Shown: piece after piece, positions 1 to 11,600 of the stretch
Numbering within the stretch: position 1 is the stretch's first letter
Layout of the letters: every line of letters starts with the position of its first letter
Source of the DNA: Taeniopygia guttata
Taxonomy: Eukaryota; Chordata; Aves; Passeriformes; Estrildidae
Assembly (NCBI RefSeq): GCF_048771995.1
Contig: NC_133032.1
Coordinates: forward strand, 15,938,501 to 16,002,500
Length of the DNA stretch: 64,000 nt
Reading direction: 5' to 3'
The notes under the pieces: model-generated
Seen by the model: the letters and a program-made list of their open reading frames with translations, nothing else
Databases searched by the model: none
Told to the model about the DNA's origin: nothing
Made by a program: the position numbers and the translations under genes

Positions 1-1216
1 CACATAATACTCTGCCTACAGTATTGTAAGTATATTGTAATTAAGCCAAATGTAGGTTAAGACAGTGTAGTACACTGACATAAATTTAAGAATAGGGCAA
101 AAATGTAAAATGAGACTGTCTCTTGGAAAATTACATCTCTGGAAAGAAGAACTCAAGAATGACATGAAGCTCTAAATTTCTCACAATACTTGGACAACAG
201 GAAAAAAGATGGCATTAGTGAAACTAATATGAAATGTTATGGTTTTTTTTTAATTTAAAACAATGATCAGAAAAATAAAAAACAACAAAGCCAAAGAAAT
301 TCTGGAAAAGTAATCTGAGAGCTGGAAAAGCTGTTTCCATTGAAAAACTTAAAAAACTTCAGCTGTTCAGCAGATCTAAGATTAAGAAATTATTTGATTA
401 TGGTGTACTAAAAAGTTTCCCAGGGAGAAAATATCAGGCTCTCTAATCCATTATGGAAAGATAAAACAAGGACTGAGTTAAGGTAGGATGAAATATAAAT
501 TCATGCACTGTGTCTAATTTAGCAGCAGGGTGAGTAACAGCAAAACAAACTAAAGAAGGGATGCAACCTGACTGGGCAAGCCTGTGGATGCAACATGGGA
601 TATGATGAGCTACTTTCCATCACAAAATTAGTGCTAATAGGAGGACTAACGTCCCCTGAATAACTTGGTGCTACCATACATGTCTTCACTCTGTAAATGC
701 CATGTGATCAATATATTGAAGGACCACTCCCCTTCTAAAGATAGGCACTTAAAATTTAACTGAAATTCTAACAAGATAAAATTATTTAATCCACTCAAGT
801 CAGAAGGTTAGGCTATCTTCTGATGTTTCTTTATATGAAAATCTGCAGCAGGAGCAGAGAACAGGACTTGATGAGACTGTAAAAATGTGGCTCCTTACAC
901 CTTTACTATATTAATGAATTAGTGACACTGAAAACTTGTGTTTCCAGTACTTAGTTTGGTTGGAGTTTTAGCACTATCAGTAAGTGTGGACACTGATATT
1001 ACATAGGATGATTTATAAAATATTAATGTTTGCTTCCCAAGTGCTGATCTAAAATTTTGCTTTGGTTTTGACAGGAAACACATTCAAAAATAGAAATGCC
1101 AGTTATTTTCAAATTTTTACCTGAAAACATCTCAGAATGGAGTTTTTATGATTATTCTACTTGAGAAGTGCAACTTGTTTTCCATCTAGCCCTAACTATG
1201 AATGTTTTGGTTATAG
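1..1216 (+). other. CYBRD1: CYBRD1 intron (3' part of the intron before the penultimate coding exon)
   Basis: AT-rich sequence without a recognisable exon, ending in the acceptor TTATAG at 1211-1216 directly before a CYBRD1 coding exon. The preceding CYBRD1 exon, carrying the middle membrane helices, is not seen here, so the window opens inside the intron. No repeat family was recognised. Confidence 0.8.
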
Positions 1217-1371
1217 CTGTTCTTGGGTTTCGCTGTCTTTCTGCTCCCGTTTGCTCCAGTTCACCTCCGCGTAGCTCTCATGCCAATACATGTTTATTCG
1301 GGTCTTACCATCTTTGCAACAGTGATTGCAACAGCTCTCATGGGAATCACAGAAAAGCTTATATTTGCATT
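1217..1371 (+). CDS. CYBRD1: CYBRD1 penultimate coding exon
   Basis: Acceptor TTATAG|CTG at 1216/1217 and donor TT|GTAAGT at 1371/1372. It is 155 bp, enters in phase 0 (Leu-Phe-Leu-Gly-Phe) and leaves two bases for the next exon. It encodes two membrane segments and the haem-binding His in MPIHVYSG. Confidence 0.93.
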
Positions 1372-1865
1372 GTAAGTATTTATTTCCATGTGTTTATTAA
1401 GGTTATTCATTGCAAATATACTTCCATTTGCCCAGAATAATAAGCATCCAGTACTGGGAGACTGTTTAGTTTTGACCTGCCTAGCAGGAGACTGCTGTTT
1501 TTAGACCAGGATTGTCTTTAAAACAATCTTTTCTGACCTCTTCTTTCTTTTTCCCCTTTCAAAGGAAAAGTCCTGCATACAGTGCATCCCCACCAGAAGC
1601 AACTTTGGTCAACTGTCTTGGTCTTTTGCTTGTCATATTTGGTTCACTTATTTTGTGGATGGCAAGTAGGCCCCACTGGAAGCGGCCCCCAGCAGAGAAT
1701 GCTAAAATTCTGAGGCCCACTGGAGCAACTCCTGATGGCACAGAAGTAGAATCCACACTGACAAAGAGTAGTAATGCAGATAAATCTGATCTGAGGAGTA
1801 ATACTGAAGCAGCCAGAAAACAAAACATCAAATTTGATGAAGCAGGACAAAGATCAACTATGTAA
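1217..1865 (+). CDS. CYBRD1: Cytochrome b reductase 1 (Dcytb), C-terminal half, partial gene, 2 exons
   Basis: Last 151 codons of a cytochrome b561-family membrane ferric reductase (about 286 aa in mammals). The family moves electrons from cytosolic ascorbate across the membrane through two haems, reducing Fe(III), and also Cu(II) or monodehydroascorbate, on the far side. Exons 1217-1371 and 1565-1865 join in frame (TT + G = Leu). The read-out contains [11 protein letters not shown], then LMPIHVYSG, whose His matches the last of the four haem-ligating histidines known for the family, then the helix [10 protein letters not shown] and EKLIFALKSPAYS. A last helix ([18 protein letters not shown]) and a polar cytosolic tail ending DEAGQRSTM follow. 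That ending is the same as the mammalian CYBRD1 tail as I recall it and separates it from the paralogues CYB561 and CYB561A3. The N-terminal exons lie outside the window. DYNC1I2 follows on the same strand, as in human. Confidence 0.95.
1565..1865 (+). CDS. CYBRD1: CYBRD1 last coding exon
   Basis: Acceptor TTTCAAAG at 1557-1564; 301 bp ending in TAA at 1863-1865. It encodes the last transmembrane helix and the hydrophilic tail with a Ser/Thr/Lys-rich stretch and the terminus DEAGQRSTM. The 193-bp intron before it (1372-1564) holds nothing else recognisable. Confidence 0.95.
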
Positions 1866-4259
1866 AGAAAACACACAGAATAAAAGTACTATTATACCTC
1901 CAAATTCCCCCTGGTGATGGTCCTTCTAATGTAGTTATATTGATATGTAAGTAGGTTGGGGGTTCATTTTTACTATGGCTTGCTGAAAGACACTCAAGTT
2001 TTCTGCATATGGATTTAAATTCCTGTAAGTCCCAAACATATTTTATTGTTCCATGACCAGTCCATGCTTTGTTTAATAAAACAAGAGCATGAATGACGTC
2101 ACATAATGGGAAAATCACATAATTGGAAACTGTCTTCTATATCACGTCTTAATTTAATGCTTATATCTCTTATAGTCATGAAAAATTTAACAAGATTCTG
2201 ACTAAATTTTGCTCTTGAGTGCTTTTGCAGGTTATGAATCAGCCATGAAGTATACCATACAGAATAATTTAGTTTGTCACACACAAATTTTCTGGTAATG
2301 TTCACTTCTTTAAAGCTTGATTTCTCTAGCTGATTAGCCCCCTCACCAGCTGCTATGTTCTATGGGATTTGAGATCATTCCACACTTCACAGAGCTGCTT
2401 CATAAAACTGTTTATTCTAAAATTTTTAATTAAAAAAAAAACTTTTGCTAGATATCTTCATAAAATGTTATATTTCCTTTAGAAACTTCTGGGGGTTTTT
2501 GGTTTTGTTATTTTTTTAAATCAGAATGTATCTTTCAACAAATTCTACCAAATATATTGTATATGGACAATATTTGGCTTTAAATTATGTGCAATTATTA
2601 GTGTAATCTAAGAAATGTTCAGACATCCAAATGCAGAATTTGTCTTATTTGAAAAGCTATAGGAACCCACTTAGAAAAGTGTGTCACTTAAAGTAAGTCT
2701 TCTTTTTATCCCAGAAGGCAGCATTTTAGTATCGTTATTTGATTGCACAGTTCTATTGATTTATGGTACTAGACTAGAAATTAGGAGGTTAGAAACCAGA
2801 AAAATCTGCTATCAGTCTCACAGAAAAAAAATACCTTCAAGTGAGAAATACTTTTCCGACACACAGGTGAGCATTGCTCTTTTAATGAAATGCTACTTGT
2901 TAACTGGGAGCCAATTTTATTATCTCCACACTGACATCAAAAGCATTGTTGTCATAGGCGTGAAGACATGCTTTAGTCTGTAAGCAGTCTATACAAACTC
3001 TGTGACTTTTTAATTTGAAATTACAATTTTAAATAAGGCAATTTTCTCTAAATAGTGAAGAGTCCCTACTGGCACTTTACTTTTACAGCTCTTTGTAGTA
3101 ATTGAAGTATTAATGTATTATGCTATTCATTAATTTCACAATACAAACAATATTTATACTTTCACTACTATGGAAGAATAATTATAGTAGATTGTTTGGA
3201 TTGCACATATCCAAAATAATGAGCCATTCTATTATCTCTTGTAAAATCTGCAGAACCCACTACAAATACAAATTTACCACTGTTCATGTTGGAATATAGA
3301 TAGTTTCAGACAGCAAATAATTTCCTATTTTTTTAATACTACATACATTTTTATCTGCTCCAGCTTTAAAAAACATTTTAATACCTTACTCTTCAACATT
3401 TTTGTAATTCATTGTGTGTTAGTACAAACTATTTTGGACATGAGTTATTTTGGGGTTTCTCTGACAAGAAGTACCTCAAGTCCTGTTATTTGATTTGTAA
3501 TCATATTTTATTATTTGGTGATTGCAGGATAGAAAACTAGCATAATAAAATATTTTAAAAACTTTTCTGCTGTACGATTTGGTACTCAAGGACTACATCC
3601 CAGAGTTCTGTTTTCACTTGTAGGTTTGTGGATGACTGGAACCAAGCTCACACTGGTGTATTTTTCCTCTGTAGAAAATACCTGCTTTTAATGTGGAATT
3701 CAGGTATGACAGAAGGAACACTAACCTAAACTACAAAACTATTGTGTGAGCACTCCTCCAGTCCCACTATGTGCAATGAATCAAACAGTGAAGCATGATG
3801 GGAAAGTGAATAAACAAGCTCACTTGCAGTAATTTACTATGCAGCTTTCTATACCACACTCACACAGGCAACTGCATTTTAAATTGTTATGTACTTGCCT
3901 GTTACTGTGTCTCATCCACCTGTGAAAATGAGCTCACTCAATCCTTGCATAGTACTAGGTCACATAATAAAAGCATATGTTTGTATGGAAGGTAGTCAGT
4001 TGCCTAGGGATTGCTCTGGAAGAAAAGTAACTGTACAGTGTACTGGAAGAAACACAGAATCTATTACTTCTTTTGTTACAGCGCTGAGTTGAATGTATTG
4101 AAATGAACAGCTTTTAGGTGGTTGGTTCTATATGCTGTTAAATAACCAGCATGCCTTCTGGCTTCCATTGTATTCTATGTACTGTTCAAGGGAAATGCTA
4201 CTTGAAAAAAGAATGGTGGCATTTTTTTACTTCTCTATTCTCATGAAGTGCAAGGTATG

Positions 4260-4300
4260 AGTAACACCAAGGTTCAAGTACAAGTAACACCAAGGTTCAA
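4260..4300 (+). repeat. Two-copy short tandem duplication
   Basis: The 18-bp sequence AGTAACACCAAGGTTCAA occurs at 4260-4277 and again at 4283-4300, an offset of 23 bp. It directly abuts the CR1 3' fragment that follows. Confidence 0.8.
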
Positions 4301-4307
4301 ACCTATG

Positions 4308-4382
4308 GGCCTTTTGCTTAAGGGTTGGACTCAATGATCCTTCTGGGTCCCTTTCAATTCCGACCATTCTGTGATTCTGTGA
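4308..4382 (+). mobile_element. CR1 LINE 3'-end fragment
   Basis: About 75 bp resembling the terminal part of avian CR1 non-LTR retrotransposons: GGGTTGGACTCAATGATCC, then GGGTCCCTTTCAATTC, ending in CATTCTGTGATTCTGTGA, a degenerate form of the ATTCTATG-type 3' repeat. It is strongly 5'-truncated, as most CR1 copies are, and lies in the presumed CYBRD1 3' UTR. Confidence 0.85.
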
Positions 4383-5476
4383 GATAAAACTAACTGAAAA
4401 TCAAGGATTAAAAGCCTTTTGAGAGTGGGCTCCCAGAACATAATTTTGGTTTTCAACTTAGAGGTTAAACATGATAGTAGAAACTCAGCGGAAGCTGGAA
4501 TATTCCATTTGGGGAATTTACAATCAGTGGTAACTCATGAACAGTGGGATTGTGGCTGCTGATCTTTGGAAGGTCCCCATGAGATGCAGTAGCTGTGAGC
4601 TCCTAAACCTTGATCAACCTTGGTGTATGCAATTTAAAACTGACAAAACATACTATAGACTTCTGGCTTAATTCTAAATTGATTAAAAAGGCCTCTAAGT
4701 ATCCTTGCAAAAAATGAGGCTAGTTCAATGCTAAATAAAAAAGCACAGGTGTTTGCAGAGTCATAGTCCTAAACCTGCTCCTCAAAGTGGTCTTCCATTA
4801 ACTTTCCTTCCATGCAAATTTTCTTACCTGTATTTATGAGTAACATAAATACAGTAGCAACAGAGGAAATGAAAAAAGTGTATGGAGGTATGGAAGGTAG
4901 AACTCTCGCTTTTTAATGGGCATTTTTCCACATGTTTAGAAATCATCTACATTGTTGTTTTTACAGGAAAATGATTGTAGAGCTTACATTCCAGGTTTGG
5001 ATTCCTATAAGAAACCAGGAAGTTACAAAACTTAACATTGAAAGTGCTATATTCTTAAGATGCCTGGGGAAAAAAATACTGTATTTACATGATGTCATAC
5101 AGTATTCTGCACATAAGCAGAAGAGTGTGTTTTCCAACATTAAGGAACTGAGAAATGATGGTGCAAATTAGATTCTAAAATTGAATGTAATTACATGTGT
5201 GCTTCTTACTACAGGTAACCAAGAATATTGCATATGGTAATGTAAATATGGATTGCTTGTTTACATGGATATTTTATTGAGTGACTAAGAGATATTGCCA
5301 AATATTTTCTATTTCAGAAGTCTCTTTCTTTTGCTTTTATTTCAGAAAATGCCTTCCTCTGTTTTTAACTGTTCATAAGAACCGAAAAACTTACTTTATT
5401 ATCCAAAGTACTTATTTGTAGATGAAAGCAAATATTTAATTATAATGTCTGTTTTTCCTATTCTTTTTTATATATT

Positions 5477-5482
5477 AATAAA
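5477..5482 (+). terminator. CYBRD1: Candidate CYBRD1 polyadenylation signal
   Basis: Canonical AATAAA followed within about 30 nt by the T/GT-rich stretch GTGATTTTTTGAGCTTGTGAT. It is the best-formed candidate among several hexamers after the CYBRD1 stop. Confidence 0.5.
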
Positions 5483-7087
5483 AGTGATTTTTTGAGCTTG
5501 TGATACTACTGAGTACAGATTTTTATTATGGTATTAAAATATAACTTTCTAAATTTGGATAAAGACCAAATTATTCGTAAATTACTTTTTGAAAACAGGA
5601 GGACAGTTGTACAAAATTTCTTAAATATGTCTTAATTTCAACTATTTATGATGAGCGTTATGATGACATTTATGTACTTTGTAGTCTTAGGAATATAGTA
5701 CTTAATGGAAAGTGAAAGAATTCACTGTATAAACAATTCGTATTTCACCTTCTGATCATAACATAAATTCCTCACAGGAGTTGTTAAAAGGAGGTGAAAA
5801 ACAAACCAAAATTATCCTGTCATGAGAATGTGATCGCCAGTATGGGAAGATCAAGGATTCTGATATATAATGGTAACATAATGCACTGTAAGACTGAAAC
5901 ACCCTCAGTTAAGTAACAGCCAGACTAAGCACAGACTCTGTGGAATCTTACCCAATTCAACATCTGCATATCAAGTCACTCATAAATAGGTTAATTATCA
6001 TAAAATGCTATGAACATATTGGTAACAACTAAGTATTAAGGTATTCTTGAGTTTAATAAGTTTAATTGGAAATTCTCCTGGAAGTATAAGGCATAAATTA
6101 TTTTTGAACACCATATAGCTGTTGGCTAAAATTTTCCAACATTTTCATCATCATGGAATAATAAAAAAATACTATTACAAACATCAACGTAGCAGAAAAC
6201 CTGTTGCATTCAAACCTGCAAACCTGACAATTCCCTGTTGCTGAGGACTTCCCTCAACTGTTGCCTGTAGGCTGGATGTGTTGGGGGAAATTCTGGTAAA
6301 ATAGTCCATGTTTTTAAAACATGGTGATTATTTAAAAATTCAGTAAAAGCTCAATTGTATTTAAAATTGAAAGAGGGGAATCAAATTTTGGCAGGAGGAC
6401 TACATTTGTGTGGAATTTTTTTTTTTTCTTTTAAGTAGTGGATAGAACCCTTGTAACTTACAATACAGGTATTTGCACTGTGTTATGGTATAAGCAACAC
6501 TTTCCATCTCTCTAAGAATAGTGGGCAGTAATGAGGGGTGAACTATTAATCAGGTAGAAATTCAAGTAGATGACAACTATTCCAGGCAATTCAGCTAAGA
6601 GAAGAGAAGAGGTAATGTTGAGAAAATTTAGTTACTACTATATACAAACCAGAAATCTAAAAAATTACTGGGCCCCAGCAAACTCTTACAGAAGAAGCAG
6701 AAACAATGGTTATAAATTTCAACAAGCTCAGGTATGTTCACCAAATGTACTCATCATACAGCTTCAGCCAACATACGTTAGCATGGGGCTTGAGTTTACA
6801 GCGAGTCCATGGCCACTTAGACCGACTACTCATTGGCTCTCAAATTCCATATTTTGCTGGTCACCAGGCCATGTCATAGTTGCAAATACAGCTGTCAGAT
6901 AAAAGTTTTGAAAATGTTTGCAATTTGTAGTTCAATTTTCACATGTTTTTCATTCCAACAAAATAAATAATTCCATTGAGTAGTATTCAAATTCTGCAGG
7001 ATATAATAAAATATTAGTGTGATTAATAGTGTGATGGTCTATTTTTGTGGCAGATGATGCTGCTCATCTGCGTACATGAGCAGTAAT

Positions 7088-7100
7088 CCACTAGGTGGCA
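7088..7100 (+). promoter_or_regulatory. CTCF-like core motif, forward
   Basis: CCACTAGGTGGCA agrees closely with the vertebrate CTCF core (CCASYAGRKGGCA style). Single-motif matches are common, so occupancy is unproven. Confidence 0.5.
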
Positions 7101-7491
7101 AGAACTACCTAAACAGCCTTTGGCAAATGCAAGACCAGCCTTACTTTTAGCTGATACAGTATGATGAGTCTGCCTCGAAACAAAAGCACAAGGTTAGTAG
7201 TCAAAAAACACACAGTCATGTCCGAATTTATATATTTACTTCTCTTTAAGGGCCCACTCAGAACACAGTATTTCTTCATCCCATTTTTTCATCTTAATTG
7301 TGCTCCACCTCGGAGCTCTTAAACTTCTGTTTGTAACTTTTGTGCAAATACAAGCTTACTTAAAAGACACGACAACAAGATCTGAAAAGCATGAAAGTTT
7401 AGGGATAAGCTCATACACAAGATATGAAAGTAGCAAGAATAAGAAAAAAGCAGGAATTTCCAGTAATTTTTACCATTTGACCTTGCAGTCC

Positions 7492-7508
7492 AAAAAAAAA
7501 AAAAAAAA
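7492..7508 (+). repeat. Poly(A) run
   Basis: Seventeen consecutive A after TCC. No retrotransposed cDNA or SINE body was recognised upstream, so this is a simple homopolymer. Confidence 0.85.
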
Positions 7509-8284
7509 TTGATCCTGAAAAAGTAAACATGAGTGCCAATTTCAAAAAACAAAAAAGTACATTCTGCCATCAGATACATGCTAACAGCTTCTGTTCATAA
7601 TTTAATCCTTTGTGGATACTGGCTTGTTTTCTGATGATGTTTTCTGATCTATTCCATTGAACAGACTAGTTTCAGTACTACTGAAAGCTATTTTTTACAT
7701 GGTATGCTACTGCTATTGCTTGATCTTACTTGCTTACTCATTCTGTCAGTCTACACTGGAAGTTATTGTGTCTCCTATGCCTAACTAGTACTGATGTAGA
7801 CAAGGCACCGTGGTTTTTCACGAAGCTTGCCATTCATGCTTAGGTCAATAAAGTGACAAAATTCATGTAATTCTGATTCTCCAGGACATTGTTCTCATTA
7901 TTGTTATGACTATTGGATCTAGAAGAAATATTAGTTTAAAATACCCTAGCAATTCAGCTTGAATGCTTGATCTTTTTGTTAAAAATAGCAATTGCTGTTG
8001 CAGTTAAGGAACAGCTCATACATCACTGTGGCAATGGGAGCACTAATATTGTCTGGCTCCTATTTCTGATCGGATGTAGAGAAGGAGATTAAAAATTTTC
8101 ATGACTGTTTAAAGGAAAATTTACAAGAAAATTTATGTGACTGGTTCATTGCTGTGATTACTGCATTGGTAATGAGGAATTTGAACAAAAGTTCAGTAAG
8201 GCATAGCCTCTGTAATAATTGTAGTCTGTTTCAAATGCAAGACTGCCAATGGATAGTAATGACCCTGAACATAATAGTAAGTCT

Positions 8285-8680
8285 AAATGGCCTTTACCAG
8301 CCTCACCTGGGAGCCTCAACCCCCACACTCCTGCTCATGAGTCCAGGGCCTTTAACCCCGCTGCACCTGGGTGTTCCAGTGCTTGCCTGCATCCCCTTGG
8401 ACCTGACTTCCTGGCCTGATTTCCGCCTGGTCCCATCACCCTGCACCTGTCTAGTGACCACAGGGCTCTGACCCTCAGTAGGTTGGGTTATGATCTGTGG
8501 ATTGACTTTCCAGCATAACTGTCAACCTGCTTCAGCAGCTGAACCTGCTTGCTATTTCCTGCAATTAGTGCCTGCCCTGCTGCCTGCCATTCCTCATTGC
8601 ACCCTGCCAGGACTGTTCTTGCATGCTCAGCCTGTACTGTGAACTGGGTGGATCAGTCTTCATGAAGTATTTGCTGTAGA
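8285..8680. other. C-rich block of unknown origin
   Basis: A stretch rich in CCTG/CCC motifs (for example CACCTGGGAGCC and GCACCTGGGTGTTCC) set sharply in AT-rich flanks. It has no splice signals, promoter motifs or CR1 end that I can name. It could be an old insertion; the family is unassigned. Confidence 0.35.
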
Positions 8681-11600
8681 CAGACAGTGGCTTCCCCATT
8701 TATAACTATGTCTTCTTTTCATATTATTTTATGGAAATACTTTGCTTAAAAAGCCTTAACATTTTAGTTATAATCAAAAAATAATGGATGAGGTGCATGG
8801 AGTGAACAAAGATGTTTGCTCAACAGCAATAAAACACCTTTTTCTTCTGCATTCCCAATTATACTGAATGATACCATAATTTCACAGGTCTCCAAACCTA
8901 ACAAGAGTAGCAGCACGAAATATCCATTTCCATGTAGAAAAGTATGCTTTTTTTAAAATCTGCAGCAATGTGAAATCAGAGATAAATCTTGTCCTCACTT
9001 TATTGCATACTGTAAGCAGAAGTTGTAAGAGCCTAGCGAAACAGAACTACAGCAGATCTCAAAATGCTGCAGTAGGAGTTTTCCTAGCTCTTTGGTCTGT
9101 ACTGACAATTATGCAGCTAGTGACTGGAAAAAAAGTCTGCAGCTCCGAAAAGAAGGTGCTGTTTTTTGTTTGTTATACATGGATTTGGATGAACTCTTCT
9201 CTGCTACCAAGCAGCAGAAACCCGATGATGGCATTGCAAAAGCCTAGGAAGAATTTGCCTATCCATGAGACTGCAACTGTATAACCACAAGCACTATTGA
9301 GTAAACAAGTTTACATATGGACCTAAGCACTGCTCTCCTCCTCAAATAAATGAAAGAAAATTGACAGGCAATATAGACAGTCAGCAATTCCCACATACAA
9401 CAGCTGTTCAAAACTCCTCCACAGAGTTACTTGGAAAAAAAGGGTATCTTTAAGTAAGAATTGCTTCCAGAGTTTTTAGCTGACTTCAGGGAAAGGAGAG
9501 TTCCCTGTTACTCCAGTCTCTGACTGCACTTGTACTCCATTTGTACCTGCTTTTAATATGAAGTCAAATACTCTGGCACAGAATCACACACAGAGTGCTT
9601 TTGATTTCCTCCTTTGGAAGCCTAACTCAGCCATCATGGAGTCTTGCATACTCTGAACCTCTTTTTATTTTCAATTGTAATTCAGACACTAACTATAGGA
9701 AACTATCAAGGAACCTACACATGGTTTGAGCTCATCACAGCAATGCCTTGATCTTCTTAAGTGAAGAGGTGACTACAATCCTGTGAGAGTTCAGGCATTT
9801 CTGCACATTTTCCTACAAATTGTATTATTTTGCACTTTCTAACATTATGCTTTCCAAGCCACTGAGGTACATGTGCTTCATTCACTAATTAACATTTCCT
9901 TCTTATTCCAAACTCCTTTCTCCAGTTCTTCTGAGGACATTTTACTCCTATCTTTGTATTCCCTGGATCTCTGCTCTAGCAACAAAATCTTTATATTTCT
10001 CAGTATATTTTCTCTGATTTAAAACCTAATCAATTTCTCATCCTGGAGAGGGTAGCTCACTTTAGTCTGAGTAGGACAGTTCCTCCTAATGCCTTAAAGG
10101 ACTAATTCACTCTGAAGTAAACTCTTTGGAATGTAATAAATGTGTAATAAATGGTTACAAAGACATTTTGTACATCAGCCCAATAAGTACAAGTTCAAAT
10201 TATATCACAAACTCGACTTTCAGTTTTATTACATTGTTGCCATATTTATGATAGTTATTTTCAATATACTTAGTGCTCCTTTGCCTATCTCTAAACATTT
10301 TAAACATCCCTAAGCAAATAATAACAGTAACAAAAAATACTTTGGTGTTTTGATCTAAAATTTTGAATTTTCAATGAAAAATATTTTTGTGGCTTTTGAG
10401 TCAGTCTGTAGATAAAATACATAAAATTAATTCCACCAGCTACATCCAACAATTTTTGGTTACTCTGTAATTTCAGATCTGAGTCATTTTGAGAGAAGAC
10501 AGCTTGTGTAGCCTTTATGTAAAACACTAGGAAAAGCAGAAACTTCAATTTGTTCTCTTTATAGATTTGTTTATTCAGAAATAAGCTTTGAAGTAAAGGG
10601 CTTTGAAAGGCTGGCTGAATAATGAGTTGTCATTCTTTGAAGGCATATTATCTTTAAAAATACAAGAAAACCTGAGGGTTTCTAATGAGTAGAACCCTTT
10701 ATTTTTGAAAGAAAATAAATGGAAGAGTTTGAAAAGATTTTTTTTCATGTAGTTTTTTTTCCTCCTCCTGGAGCTGCCTGTTGCTCTTATGTGGAAGCTT
10801 CCTGCTGATCTGACTTTTTATTCTGCTGCGAGACTGATGCCAAGATTTACGATTGCTGTGGATAAGAACTGGATTTAGCATAAGGAAGATAACTGCTTTT
10901 CCCCTAGGGAGAGGCAGAAAAGGGAAAGACAGAGTGGGGCACATAGACAATAATATCTGAAGCTATATTCTTGGTCAATTATTTTATTCATCCTCTATTT
11001 TAGATTATGCTGCAACTAGTAAAAGGCAAGAAAGCAATTGGTCTCAAGCCAGGAACACAGATAAGCAAGGAAACTATTTGTGGTTTCATGCAAATGTCCA
11101 ACTATAATGGAAGCAATGCACAGTTTTTATATAGAAGTGACACAGCGCCCTTTGTAATTTAAGTGTAATTAACAAAAACTCTCATCAGAATCTGTCAGGC
11201 AGAGATTTGCCTTCTACACAGTGTCCTTCAGCAGAGAGTAAAGGGCAATTGTAGAATTGTGCATCATTACAATTACTTTAGCAATTAATTGTCTGTATAG
11301 TCCTTTGCACATTCTACGATTTTTAATTAACTTCTCTAGACATTTAAATGGGTAAAGATTTTTGCTTATAAGGCAGACTTGTGCACTTGAAATCATTTAC
11401 ATCCAGTTGGCAGTTGTCTTCTGTTAACCCACAGTGACCACGGAAAATGCAATTTTTTGAGATAGTAGAAAAAGTTTGCATCAAAATGCAGGGAACTTCC
11501 CAAGCAAGGCAAGACTCCACAGTAAGCACACAATAAATACTGAGGGCAGGAGGCAGTTAGAGGGCTTTTGGCACTGAGAGGGTATAGGTTTTCAAATGTA

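Larger units (their letters stand above)
1866..5500 (+). other. CYBRD1: Probable CYBRD1 3' UTR
   Basis: Gene-free AT-rich sequence after the CYBRD1 stop. AATAAA hexamers occur at 1879-1884 (14 nt after the stop), 2075-2080, 3544-3549 and 5477-5482. The last has the best GT-rich downstream context. A UTR of about 3.6 kb would be long but fits the long CYBRD1 3' UTR of mammals. The extent is an inference without transcript data. Confidence 0.55.

Noticed and set aside
1168-1440. 90-codon open frame reading [12 protein letters not shown]
   Set aside because: It is the wrong frame across the CYBRD1 exon at 1217-1371; the true frame reads [14 protein letters not shown].
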